Source of the DNA: Paenibacillus uliginis N3/975
GTDB lineage: Bacteria > Bacillota > Bacilli > Paenibacillales > Paenibacillaceae
Reading direction: 5' to 3'
DNA: 64,000 nucleotides
Assembly (NCBI RefSeq): GCF_900177425.1
Contig: NZ_LT840184.1
Coordinates: 140,308-204,307 of the forward strand
In this document: piece by piece, positions 34,288 through 42,764 of the stretch
Numbering within the stretch: position 1 is the stretch's first letter
Layout of the letters: every line of letters starts with the position of its first letter
Translations under genes and position numbers: made by a program
Notes under the pieces: generated by a model
What the model was told of the DNA's origin: nothing
Database searches by the model: none
The model's input: the letters and a program-made list of their open reading frames with translations, nothing else

Positions 34288-34672
34288 CAATGAACCCATC
34301 TCCTCTGTTTTGCTTATCACTATGACTTATGCCATTCCGGCACAGATAGCTAGCTGTGATTACTGTCTTAAGTTCTATAGTTGTTGTTAACCACGTAGAA
34401 GAGAGAGTTAAACTCTCCTATGGTTTTAGAGCCGCGCCTATTTAATTTTACCCAAATTACGGATAAAAAAGACGGTCCTCTGACTTCTTCAAAGTAGCAT
34501 AAAAAAAGCAGAATTTCTCCTGACAGGAAGAAACTCTGCTTTTTTTATTTCTATTGTAGCTGCGTGCCCTCATATTCGTACGCCTCTTCCGGTGAAGTTG
34601 GCGTGTGCAAGGTTGTTGTTACGGGAAAACACCGTTAGTTCAGTTGTTCAGCTATCAGCATAGGTGAAATCC
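34288..34672. other. 385-base gap with terminator and possible gene remnant
   Basis: No intact gene. AAAGCAGA...TCTGCTTT (34503-34545) forms a stem flanked by A and T runs, a bidirectional terminator. On the minus strand, just before it, a frame reads TPTSPEEAYEYEGTQLQ and stops at 34551-34553. It looks like a real protein end but is cut off after about 25 codons by a stop, so it may be a remnant. A 7-base palindrome GAGAGTT-A-AACTCTC lies near 34404-34418. Confidence 0.4.
34501..34547. terminator. Bidirectional terminator
   Basis: AAAAAAGCAGA pairs with TCTGCTTTTTT, with further partial pairing inside (TTTCTCCTGACAGGAAGAAA). It is flanked by A-run and T-run, so it can work in both directions. 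Confidence 0.75.
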
Positions 34673-35722
34673 TTAGGACATCCAAAAAGTAAGTAATGCA
34701 AGCAGTACAGAGGTAATGGTCATCGCTAGCAGCGGGCGCCATGCTTTTCGCAGTGATTGGAGATGAATGTTCAGCCCCAGACCCACCATTGCCATAGCCA
34801 GAATAAAGGACGCAGACTTCGCGATACTGCTCTTCAAGCCGTCTGGGATGATACCCTGACCACCCCACTCCACGCTGCCGAGCAGACTCAGGGCAATGAA
34901 ACCAAGCAGGAACCATGGAAATTCCAGCTTGGAGCCTTTTTCAACCCGTCCTGTACGCCGCATCCAGTACATCAATATAAGACTCAGCGGGATGAGGAGA
35001 AAGACGCGGCCAAGCTTTGCAAGCAGGCTGACGGCTAACGCGTCCTCGCCTGCCGGGGCTGCCGCCAAAGCTACATGGGCAAGCTCATGGAGACTGATGC
35101 CTGACCATATTCCGTACTGCGTGTCCGTAAGCGGAAGAAACGGCTGAAGCAAGGTGTAGACAACGGCAAACACGGTGCCGATAAAGGCGATGATTCCCGC
35201 ACCCAGCGCGGTGTCTTCATCTTTCGCTTTCAGGATCGGCGAGACGGCTGCAATGGCCGCTGCACCGCATACGCCGGTACCGATCCCGAGCAGAAGAGAG
35301 AGGGAACCATCGGCTTTTAGCCATTTTGCCAGTAGCATCGTTACAAGAATGGCGAAGACCACCGTGACAACATCACGCAGTAGCAGTCCCAGGCCTTGGC
35401 TGAATACAATGGCGATGTTGAGTTTTAGTCCGTATAGAATAATGGCGAGTCGAAGCAGCTTTTTGGCTGTAAATTGAATACCGGCTCGAAGTGCTTCGGG
35501 ATAACCCCATACCTGACGGAACACGGCAGCAATGAGGATGGCCCACGCCAACTGCCCCAGAATGTTTAGTCCGGGAATGTAAGAAAGCCCGTAGCCCATT
35601 AGGGCAATGATAAAGGTGAATCCGATCCCGCCGGCCCAGGAAAGAGCTTTATTCCGAAACTCCGGCTGGGGTGTTCTTTGTGGTTCATGGTGTGTCATGG
35701 TTTGGTAAGCAGGTTTGTTCAT
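34673..35722 (-). CDS. YeiH/UPF0324 family putative sulfate exporter
   Basis: A 349-residue membrane protein with about ten helices. Family features include LAWAILIAAVFRQVWG, the KKLLRLAIILYGLKLN helix, GVCGAAAIAAVSPILKA and SGISLHELAHVALAAAPAG. The family is annotated as putative sulfate exporter, but experimental evidence is thin. ATG 35722 is preceded by GGAGG at 8 bases; a longer frame is ignored. It is divergent from a LysR regulator 148 bases away, the usual arrangement for yeiH and its regulator. Confidence 0.88.
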   Translation of the reverse strand: MNKPAYQTMTHHEPQRTPQPEFRNKALSWAGGIGFTFIIALMGYGLSYIPGLNILGQLAWAILIAAVFRQVWGYPEALRAGIQFTAKKLLRLAIILYGLKLNIAIVFSQGLGLLLRDVVTVVFAILVTMLLAKWLKADGSLSLLLGIGTGVCGAAAIAAVSPILKAKDEDTALGAGIIAFIGTVFAVVYTLLQPFLPLTDTQYGIWSGISLHELAHVALAAAPAGEDALAVSLLAKLGRVFLLIPLSLILMYWMRRTGRVEKGSKLEFPWFLLGFIALSLLGSVEWGGQGIIPDGLKSSIAKSASFILAMAMVGLGLNIHLQSLRKAWRPLLAMTITSVLLALLTFWMS

Positions 35723-35869
35723 GATTGTAACCTCCGATATGTTCGGTTGGCCTGAATCCATCGTAGCTTAGTTTTTTAAATAAGAAAAATAAATCATTAT
35801 AATGATCATCATAAGTAAATAGTTATGATAAGCTGATAACATTAGGAAGTCAGTAAGGGGGTTTTTGAC

Positions 35870-36769
35870 ATGGATGTATCGTTAGAGGTGTTTGTCACGG
35901 TTGTGGAAAAAGGAAACTTTACCCGTGCTGCCGAAGAGCTAAGGATGACCCAACCTGCGGTAAGCCAGTACATACAGGCATTGGAACGCACGGTGGGCGC
36001 TAAACTGCTGGAAAGAACGAACAAGTACGTCCGTCTTAATCAGGCAGGAGAAATTGTATTTCATCATGCCAAGGATATTCTGGGAATGTACACACGGATG
36101 CAGACATTGGTAGACGATTTGCTGCACCGGGCTAGCGGTGATCTCTCCATTAGCGCAAGTTATACCTTTGGAGAATACGTGCTACCACATCTTTTGGCTT
36201 ATATGCATGAGGTATATCCCTTGATCCGGCCGAGAATCAACATCGGGAATACGACCGAGGTGGCTGAGGCAATTCTGAATCACCAGGCAGATATCGGAAT
36301 TGTTGAAGGAGAATACTATCATGAGAATCTTCATATCGAAGCCTTTGCGGAGGATGAAATGTTTGTTATTGTGCCGAATGAGGAGCGCTATGCAGGAAGA
36401 GGAGAGATTAGCCTTTCCGAACTTGGCAAAGAGACATGGATCGTGCGTGAAAGCGGATCAGGTACACGTAGAGCAGCTGAACATATGTTTACAAGCCGCC
36501 ATTTTCAGCCGGATAACAAAATGGAATTCGGTAGTACCCAGTTAATCAAGGAATCTGTGGAAGCGGGACTTGGTGTGACGCTGCTGTCCCACTGGGCGGT
36601 CCGGAAGGAAATTTCGCTCGGTACGCTCATCATGCTAAAGCCGGACGGTGAACCGGTGCGTAGACATTTTTCTCTAATTACGCAGGCGACTCCCTACCAT
36701 ACGAAGGCTGCGGAAATTTTTCTGGATCTGCTTCGGATGAATAAAGCCTTTCCAGTTAGTTATGTATGA
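35870..36769 (+). CDS. LysR-family transcriptional regulator (YeiE/CysL-like)
   Basis: A 299-residue regulator with the N-terminal LysR helix-turn-helix (FVTVVEKGNFTRAAEELRMTQPAVSQYIQALE) and a periplasmic-binding-like effector domain (SYTFGEYVLPHLLAYM; ADIGIVEGEYYHENL; RESGSGTRRAAEHM). It probably controls the divergent YeiH-type gene. The intergenic region has short A/T-rich palindromes (TCATTATAATGA near 35794) as possible sites. The effector is unknown; sulfite or reduced sulfur compounds are guesses based on family relatives. Confidence 0.88.
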   Translation: MDVSLEVFVTVVEKGNFTRAAEELRMTQPAVSQYIQALERTVGAKLLERTNKYVRLNQAGEIVFHHAKDILGMYTRMQTLVDDLLHRASGDLSISASYTFGEYVLPHLLAYMHEVYPLIRPRINIGNTTEVAEAILNHQADIGIVEGEYYHENLHIEAFAEDEMFVIVPNEERYAGRGEISLSELGKETWIVRESGSGTRRAAEHMFTSRHFQPDNKMEFGSTQLIKESVEAGLGVTLLSHWAVRKEISLGTLIMLKPDGEPVRRHFSLITQATPYHTKAAEIFLDLLRMNKAFPVSYV

Positions 36770-36816
36770 AACATCTTGCTCTCTAATTGTGTTATAAAGA
36801 GTGGAGGTGTGTTTAT

Positions 36817-37266
36817 GTGATGTCGAAATTGTTGGCTGCACTTTTTTCCTCACTGCTGATCTGTCTGGTTGCAGCGTATCTGGATTATACACCGATGGAT
36901 GTGAGGGAGGCAGGAGTTAGCTACTACTCGTACTTCAGGCTCTTTATTGTAGGTTGGATCATCATATTTCCCATGTATTTGGTTCTCGGAATCCCGCTGT
37001 CTCTGATCATGGATGGGGCAGTAGCCCGTTTCTTTTACGAAGCCCCGAAGGGAGTTGCGTTTTGCATGAAGCCAATCTCCTATTTGCTGGCAAGCGTCGC
37101 GGCAGGATGGTTATTTTCTCTCTTGGTTGGAACCGGAGGATGGAACACGTATAAATATCCTTTCATGCTGGGTGCGTTGCTCTTTTGGGGGACTCAGGAG
37201 ATCATTAGGCTCATCGGCAGGAAACTAAGAATGGGCTCGACCCGCCCTCGCCGCAATACCATGTGA
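36817..37266 (+). CDS. Uncharacterised four-helix membrane protein
   Basis: About 149 residues with hydrophobic segments near SKLLAALFSSLLICLVAAYL, FRLFIVGWIIIFPMYLVLGIPLSLI, ISYLLASVAAGWLFSLLVG and PFMLGALLFWGTQEII, ending in a basic tail (GRKLRMGSTRPRRN). GTG 36817, 9 bases after GGAGG, is the likely start (ATG 36820 is the alternative). I recognise no family. It stands alone between the LysR and HNH genes. Confidence 0.65.
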   Translation: MMSKLLAALFSSLLICLVAAYLDYTPMDVREAGVSYYSYFRLFIVGWIIIFPMYLVLGIPLSLIMDGAVARFFYEAPKGVAFCMKPISYLLASVAAGWLFSLLVGTGGWNTYKYPFMLGALLFWGTQEIIRLIGRKLRMGSTRPRRNTM

Positions 37267-37355
37267 GTGACAAATCATGGATTGAGGTATAATAATAGCG
37301 AAGAATACATGTTAACCAATAACAGGTTTGGGGTGACATAGACCGGAGCAGTCCG

Positions 37356-38231
37356 GTGCTGATGCCGATGAACGGAATAGAACAGTCTTTATATAAACAA
37401 TGCGGACACTGTGGAATGGATAGACCTTTGTCTGAGTTTCGCCGCCGGACGGGGCGCCGTTCAGGACCGAATTCTCGGCGGGGAATCTGCGCGGAGTGCC
37501 GCCGTCAGGCGTCTGAAGGAATTTCGGAAGCGATTCTCGAAAAAGAAGATGACCCTTTCAGCCCAATGGATTCATCTCTGGCCAGGGATGATGCGGCTTC
37601 CTCTCTCGAGATCGAACCGCCCAAGCCCAAAGCATCCCGCTCGCAGAAACGCCGGGCTGCTCGCAAGCGGGCTAAAACGAGAGCAGCAGAAGCTGCCATT
37701 GCAGCCAAATGCAACTATACTGCCGGGGAGCAGCCGGAGCACATTTCTCCAAAGCGGGGTGAAGTCCGCAAGACGGGGGACAAACGCAAGCATACCCCGC
37801 CGAATCCGCCAAGACCGCTGCTTCGAACGGCCGTGGCATATGAGCATCTCAATCCGTATGATGTGTCATCGCTTGTGCCAACTCGGGCAGGTACGATACG
37901 GATGCGTGGGCGCACCGATAAAGGCCGGGGGTGGCATCAAGAGATTGATCCGGAGCTGGCCATCATCCTGGTGAAAGAGAATGCGGCCGTTGTGGTGAAC
38001 CGCCATACCATCCGCCGTCTCTACACAAATAAGGGATTCCGCAAATATGTGCTGGAGCGTGATCGTCATACCTGTTATTTCTGCGGGGGATACGGGGATA
38101 CAATTGATCATTTACTGCCGCGGGCCAAAGGAGGCCATACAACGCCAGTGAATTGTGTCTGTGCATGTATGGAGTGCAATCAATCCAAAGCAGATCGGGA
38201 TCTCGATGATTTTATGAATTTAAGCCGCTAG
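37356..38231 (+). CDS. HNH-endonuclease-like protein with N-terminal zinc ribbon
   Basis: A 291-residue protein. An N-terminal C-x2-C...C-x2-C cluster (CGHC at residues 16-19 and CAEC near 49) is followed by a charged, Ala/Lys/Arg-rich linker of about 110 residues (KASRSQKRRAARKRAK). Then comes a conserved domain ending in an HNH nuclease fold (RDRHTCYFCGGYGDTIDHLLPRAKGG, CMECNQSKAD) with the two zinc Cys pairs and the catalytic DH. GTG start with GGAG 7 bases upstream. A terminator follows. Nothing nearby indicates restriction, phage or mobile-intron context, so its role (DNA repair, processing or defence) is open. Confidence 0.82.
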   Translation: MLMPMNGIEQSLYKQCGHCGMDRPLSEFRRRTGRRSGPNSRRGICAECRRQASEGISEAILEKEDDPFSPMDSSLARDDAASSLEIEPPKPKASRSQKRRAARKRAKTRAAEAAIAAKCNYTAGEQPEHISPKRGEVRKTGDKRKHTPPNPPRPLLRTAVAYEHLNPYDVSSLVPTRAGTIRMRGRTDKGRGWHQEIDPELAIILVKENAAVVVNRHTIRRLYTNKGFRKYVLERDRHTCYFCGGYGDTIDHLLPRAKGGHTTPVNCVCACMECNQSKADRDLDDFMNLSR

Positions 38232-38267
38232 AACATCTCCTGTGTCTGCAGGGGATGTTTTCTTTTT
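38232..38267 (+). terminator. Terminator of the HNH gene
   Basis: AACATCTCCTG pairs with CAGGGGATGTT (one G-U), followed by TTCTTTTT. The stem begins at the stop codon. Confidence 0.8.
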
Positions 38268-38280
38268 AAATCATCCATTC

Positions 38281-38457
38281 GGCGGAATTAACTGGCTGCT
38301 TGTTGGTCTGTTCCAATACGACTTAGTAGCTTCGATCTTCGGAGGACGGGACTCCATCGGGGCGCGGGTAATTTATACAATTGTCGGCCTGTGCGCTTTG
38401 TACTCGATTAAATTCTTCAGAGATGTTACAGAAGACGACCGTACATCTGTACGTTAA
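38281..38457 (+). pseudogene. 5'-truncated DUF378 membrane protein gene
   Basis: The frame reads GGINWLLVGLFQYDLVASIFGG and continues to a Leu/Tyr-rich second helix and a stop at 38457. This is the core of DUF378 proteins (INWGLVGLFxFDLVAxLFGG). The family's first helix and start codon are missing: sequence upstream is the terminator of the HNH gene. It is a remnant, not an expressed gene. Confidence 0.65.
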
Positions 38458-38510
38458 GCCTCGTTTTGCGATGTTCAAAGGGATAAGGTTTTACAAAAAT
38501 AATAGGGAGC

Positions 38511-38565
38511 AACAAACAAGCAGGCCGCCCAAGATTGATTTCTTGGACGGCTTGCTTGTTTGATT
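38511..38565 (+). terminator. Long terminator hairpin
   Basis: A 21-base stem (AAACAAGCAGGCCGCCCAAGA with its complement, two G-U pairs) and a six-base loop, followed by GATTTGTTG. Probably the original terminator of the truncated DUF378 gene. Confidence 0.8.
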
Positions 38566-39101
38566 TGTTGAAAATATTAGAGTTTATAAATTTCGGCTCA
38601 ATCTTATAATCAGTTCCTGACATAAAGAGCAAAGTAGCGGAGGGGATGGAATCGATCTGAAGAAGCAAAGCGTTCGCCTTTGTCCCCGAATTTCATCCAT
38701 TTTAAAAGTTGATTCATAAGAAATTTGGGGACAACAGCGATCGTAAGAACGATCCATCCACGTAGCGGCTTCATTGCTTAATGCAGCACTGATTTTGGAT
38801 TTGAGCCTAAATTTCACGTGTAAATAATCGAATCTCATCGATGAATCGGGAATTGGTCAAATTTGATTATTGGTAAAAAACGCTTACATTTCAGTCAAAA
38901 ATGACACATTGTCCAGTTGTCAAAAACGGTTGTCATGAGGTTGAAATCCTTGGTATTAAAGGATTTAACAGTGCACACAAATGACATATTTACGGCGTTT
39001 ACGAAAGTCGGCTATCGTAAATATGTAAGCGTTATCAAGTTTGACGCACTGTGGGTAACGAAACGAGAGAGAGTCATATCAAATCAGGAAGGGGTGGTCC
39101 T
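38566..39101. other. 536-base non-coding stretch before the glycan locus
   Basis: No credible gene. It holds a 15-base inverted repeat with a 25-base loop (38680-38694 and 38720-38734, TTGTCCCC...GGGGACAA, one G-U), a cre-like site with one mismatch on the minus strand (38875-38888) and a full-match cre site at 39024-39037. A promoter for the importer must lie here but no strong -35/-10 pair was found. Confidence 0.5.
39024..39037 (+). promoter_or_regulatory. CcpA cre site
   Basis: TGTAAGCGTTATCA matches the cre consensus TGWAARCGYTWNCW at all positions, 65 bases before the first gene of the importer/glycosidase locus. Catabolite control of this locus by glucose is expected. Confidence 0.7.
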
Positions 39102-40064
39102 ATGCAGGATACAAAAACTGTCATTACAAGTAGTCCAGGTGTGACGCTCGGCAAGGGACATAAGAGTGTATGGAAGAGAATGCTTCAGAACTGGGAACTG
39201 TATATCTTCATTGCACCCGCATTTTTTTACTTTCTTATTTTCTCCTACGGACCGATGTACGGCATTCAAATCGCATTTAAAAATTTCATTCCCACGATGG
39301 GGATTACAGGGAGCCCTTGGGTCGGTTTCGACCATTTTATACGCTTCTTCGATTCTTACTATTTTTGGGACCTGTTATGGAACACATTAAGTATTAGCTT
39401 ATATGAGCTGGCCATCGGATTTCCGATTCCCATTATTTTGGCACTGGCTTTCAATGAAGTAAGAAATGGCTTCTTTAAGAAAATGGCCCAAACGGTCACC
39501 TATGCGCCTCACTTTATTTCGGTCGTCGTTATGGCGGGGATGATTATTACCTTCCTCTCCCCATCGACAGGGATTGTCGTTCATATGATTGAATGGCTCG
39601 GATTTAGTGCCCCTGACTTTTTGACGGATCCAAGATGGTTTAAGACAATGTACGTGTTTTCCGGAGTGTGGCAGAGCGCAGGCTGGGGCACCATCATTTA
39701 CTTGGCAGCGCTTTCGGGCGTGGATCCAGGACTTCATGAAGCTGCAGTCATTGACGGAGCCTCACGCTTCCAGCGGTTACGCCATATTAACATCCCAACC
39801 CTCATTCCGACGATGACCATCCTCTTGATTCTGAATATAGGAAGTCTGCTTGGGGTCGGATTTGAGAAAATCCTGCTGCTTCAGAACCCGCTTAACATGG
39901 GGTCGTCAGACGTTATTTCAACTTTCGTATACCGCTCGGGGCTTGTGGATGCCCAGTACAGCTTCTCGACTGCGATCGGCTTGTTTAACTCCGTGATCAA
40001 TGCAGTTCTGCTGGTTGTCGTGAATCAGGTTGTCCGCCGTACGAGCGAAAACAGTTTGTGGTAG
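39102..40064 (+). CDS. Sugar ABC importer permease (LplB type), glycan locus
   Basis: A 320-residue permease with the LplB signature YGPMYGIQIAFKNF after the first helix, the EAA loop HEAAVIDGASRFQRLRHINIP and the C-terminus ENSLW. ATG 39102 is chosen with AGGAAGGGGTGG upstream. It is paralogous to the permease at 11583-12545. First gene of the importer; the second permease starts 17 bases after its stop. It presumably shares a distant MsmX-type ATPase. Confidence 0.92.
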   Translation: MQDTKTVITSSPGVTLGKGHKSVWKRMLQNWELYIFIAPAFFYFLIFSYGPMYGIQIAFKNFIPTMGITGSPWVGFDHFIRFFDSYYFWDLLWNTLSISLYELAIGFPIPIILALAFNEVRNGFFKKMAQTVTYAPHFISVVVMAGMIITFLSPSTGIVVHMIEWLGFSAPDFLTDPRWFKTMYVFSGVWQSAGWGTIIYLAALSGVDPGLHEAAVIDGASRFQRLRHINIPTLIPTMTILLILNIGSLLGVGFEKILLLQNPLNMGSSDVISTFVYRSGLVDAQYSFSTAIGLFNSVINAVLLVVVNQVVRRTSENSLW

Positions 40065-40081
40065 AGAGGAGGAGGACATGA

Positions 40082-40990
40082 ATGCTAACGGGTGTTAAAG
40101 AAACCAAAAGAGACAAAATATTTCTGATTTGCAACTACTTTTACGTCTTTCTTGCTTTTATCGTGGTGTTCTATCCCTTGGTATATATGCTCAGCGCATC
40201 GATCAGTGATCCGAAGCTTGTCAGTTCCGGGGAAATGTGGCTGTGGCCCAAAGGAATCACTTTTGACGGATACAAGAGAGTGTTCGAGAATAGCAGCATT
40301 TGGACTGGATACGCTAACACCATTCTTTATACGGTAGTCGGAACCTCCATCAATCTGGTGGTAACGCTGCCAGCAGCGTATGCCCTGAGCCGTAAGGATT
40401 TTATCGGACGCAATTTCTTTATGGGCATGTTCATGGTGACCATGTTCTTTGGCGGCGGGCTTGTGCCTACCTACCTTCTCGTCAAGGAGCTCGGCATGAT
40501 TAATACGATGTGGGCGATTGTCATACCATCGGCCGCATCGATCTGGAATATTATCGTATCGCGTACCTTCTTCCAAAGCTCCATTCCGAAGGAGCTGCAG
40601 GAGGCCGCACAGATTGATGGCTGTACCAATATGCGGCTGTTTATTAAAATCATTCTGCCGTTGTCGATGCCGATTATTGCGGTTATGGCATTGTTTTATG
40701 GGGTCGGCAACTGGAACAGCTACTTCTCAGCTCTCATTTATTTGAATGATACTGCGAAGTACCCGCTGCAGCTGATTTTGCGCCAGATTCTGGTTCTTCA
40801 GGAAATGTCCGCGCAGGGTGGGGGGGCCATCGACGCTTCTACGGCTGCGGCGATGAACAGCAAGGCGGAAATCGCGGCACTCGTCAAATATGCGGTCATC
40901 ATCGTGGCGACCATTCCAGTTATTGCTATCTACCCATTCCTTCAACGTTATTTTGTTCAGGGTGTTATGATTGGTTCTGTAAAGGGCTGA
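40082..40990 (+). CDS. Sugar ABC importer permease (LplC type), glycan locus
   Basis: A 302-residue partner permease with six helices, EAA loop QEAAQIDGCTNMRLFIKIILP and the typical ending YFVQGVMIGSVKG. The AGGAGGAGG stretch precedes the start at 40082; a nearby ATG (40078) is out of frame. A Gly/Ala-rich insert (QGGGAIDASTAAAM) precedes the last helix, absent from the paralogue at 10685. It is cotranscribed with the flanking permease and binding-protein genes. Confidence 0.92.
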   Translation: MLTGVKETKRDKIFLICNYFYVFLAFIVVFYPLVYMLSASISDPKLVSSGEMWLWPKGITFDGYKRVFENSSIWTGYANTILYTVVGTSINLVVTLPAAYALSRKDFIGRNFFMGMFMVTMFFGGGLVPTYLLVKELGMINTMWAIVIPSAASIWNIIVSRTFFQSSIPKELQEAAQIDGCTNMRLFIKIILPLSMPIIAVMALFYGVGNWNSYFSALIYLNDTAKYPLQLILRQILVLQEMSAQGGGAIDASTAAAMNSKAEIAALVKYAVIIVATIPVIAIYPFLQRYFVQGVMIGSVKG

Positions 40991-41031
40991 TCTTGCCATA
41001 GTTCAATCAACTTTAAAAGGGAGTTGTCGTC

Positions 41032-42639
41032 ATGAAAAAGCTTCGCAAGGCATCATCCATTTTACTCTGCCTCACGCTATCAGCAAGTCTGCTAGCAGCT
41101 TGTGGTTCTTCCAAAGGGAATGAAGATGGGTCTTCGGCTTCTGGTTCAACCAACACCGAAGTTAAGAAAGAAGGCTTTCCGATTGTAGAGAAGCCGCTAA
41201 CTCTCAAGGTTATGTCGCAGGATGCCGGTATAGCAGACTGGAACAAAATGCCTGTACTACAAGAGATGGAGAAATTAACAGGCATCAAGCTGGAGTATCA
41301 ACTCTCACCGATTGACAGTTTTGAAACGAAGAAGAACCTGGTATTTGCGAGCGGCGATTTGCCGGATATGTTCTACGCAGCCGATATCAAATCGGCAGAA
41401 CAAGTGACTTATGGCACCCAAGGCGTTTTGATTCCGCTGGAAAAATACATTGATGAAGGTTATGCGCCAAACATCAAGAAAATTTTTGATGAGAACCCGG
41501 ACATTCGGAAGTCGTTTACAACGCCTGACGGGCATATATATGCACTGCCATTCATTGACGCTGCAGCCGTATGGTACAGAGGCCCTGTGTGGTATAACGG
41601 TGAATTCTTGAAAGCGCTCAAAGCAACTGAGCCTAAGACAACAGAAGAATTGTATACGTATTTGAAGCGTGTCAAGGAAGAAGACCCTAACGGAAACGGT
41701 AAACAAGACGAGATTCCGCTGACTTCCGTGAAACTGGATGATCTGCGCATGTACTTCTTCGGCTTCTGGGGAATGTACAATGAAGGAATCTATGCCGACA
41801 AGGATGGAAAAGTTCACTATCCTTTCCAGGAAGAAGGCTATAAAGGCTACCTTACTTTCATGAACCGTTTGTGGAAAGAAGATTTGCTTGACCATGAAAC
41901 CTTCTCCCAAACGGCTGAACAGAAAAAGGCAAAAGGGCAAAACAAGCAGATTGCTCTGTTCAGTGATTATCATCCGTACTTCACTCTCGGAGGTGAGCCA
42001 AGCGGTGATAACCCGCTGATGACACCAGTGAAGAGTGAAATTGAGGGCTCTCCGGTATACGGCAAGCATCCAGGTATATCTACACAGGGGACCTTTGCTA
42101 TTACAAACAAAAATCCCGCTCCGGAAGCTACAATGCGCTGGATCGACTATCTGTACAGTTATGAAGGTTCCACACTGTTCAGTCAAGGACCTGAAGGCGT
42201 GCTCTGGAAATATAAAGACAAGGAAAACCATGTGAAAGAATGGCTTCCGGTTCCTGGCGGCGGTGACCGTGATGAATACCGCGGCAAACTCACGCCGAAC
42301 TACGGTATTTTGACACCAGGCATTAATGATCCGGAGGTTGCGAACGGTCTTCGCACCGAGTTTGACGAATGGATTGACAAGCAAAACCAAGAGAAACTTG
42401 TACCTATCGGTAAAGCTCCTTTCCCTAACGTTTATCTGACAAATGAAGAGCAGAGCGAGGCGTCGGCTTTATTGTCCGACCTGGACACTTATGTGAAGCA
42501 GATGGAAGCGAAGTTCGTTACCGGGCAAGAACCGCTCTCTAATTGGGACAAGTATGTTGCACAAATCAAAAAAATGGGTGGCGACCGTTTAGTCGAGCTG
42601 TATCAAGGCGCGTATGATCGTTGGAACTCTGGGAAATAA
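41032..42639 (+). CDS. Sugar ABC importer binding lipoprotein, glycan locus
   Basis: A 535-residue lipoprotein: signal peptide with lipobox LLAACG (Cys24) and a Ser/Gly/Asn linker, then the LplA-type fold (ASGDLPDMFYAADI; TPDGHIYALPFID; TMRWIDYLYSYEGS). The loop DPNGNGKQDEIP matches an EF-hand-like calcium site also seen in the paralogue at 9022. It captures the glycan outside the cell for the two permeases. A strong terminator follows, so read-through or a second promoter feeds the hydrolase genes. Confidence 0.92.
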   Translation: MKKLRKASSILLCLTLSASLLAACGSSKGNEDGSSASGSTNTEVKKEGFPIVEKPLTLKVMSQDAGIADWNKMPVLQEMEKLTGIKLEYQLSPIDSFETKKNLVFASGDLPDMFYAADIKSAEQVTYGTQGVLIPLEKYIDEGYAPNIKKIFDENPDIRKSFTTPDGHIYALPFIDAAAVWYRGPVWYNGEFLKALKATEPKTTEELYTYLKRVKEEDPNGNGKQDEIPLTSVKLDDLRMYFFGFWGMYNEGIYADKDGKVHYPFQEEGYKGYLTFMNRLWKEDLLDHETFSQTAEQKKAKGQNKQIALFSDYHPYFTLGGEPSGDNPLMTPVKSEIEGSPVYGKHPGISTQGTFAITNKNPAPEATMRWIDYLYSYEGSTLFSQGPEGVLWKYKDKENHVKEWLPVPGGGDRDEYRGKLTPNYGILTPGINDPEVANGLRTEFDEWIDKQNQEKLVPIGKAPFPNVYLTNEEQSEASALLSDLDTYVKQMEAKFVTGQEPLSNWDKYVAQIKKMGGDRLVELYQGAYDRWNSGK

Positions 42640-42666
42640 ACCTATTCATGTATAAAAAAACAAAGA

Positions 42667-42705
42667 AGCCAACATATCCCGGTCAATGATGACCGGGGGT
42701 TGGCT
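42667..42705 (+). terminator. Terminator between importer and hydrolase genes
   Basis: Outer AGCCAAC/GTTGGCT and inner CCCGGTCA/TGACCGGG pair almost continuously, followed by ATTGTCATTATTGTT. It would lower expression of the downstream genes relative to the importer. Confidence 0.75.
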
Positions 42706-42764
42706 ATTGTCATTATTGTTCATCCGGAATGCTTACAAGGAAGTCAAGATATTGGAGGTATACC

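Noticed and set aside
38584..38838. 84-codon ORF on the minus strand in the gap before the glycan locus
   Set aside because: No ribosome site, no family, and it spans the inverted repeat; considered chance.
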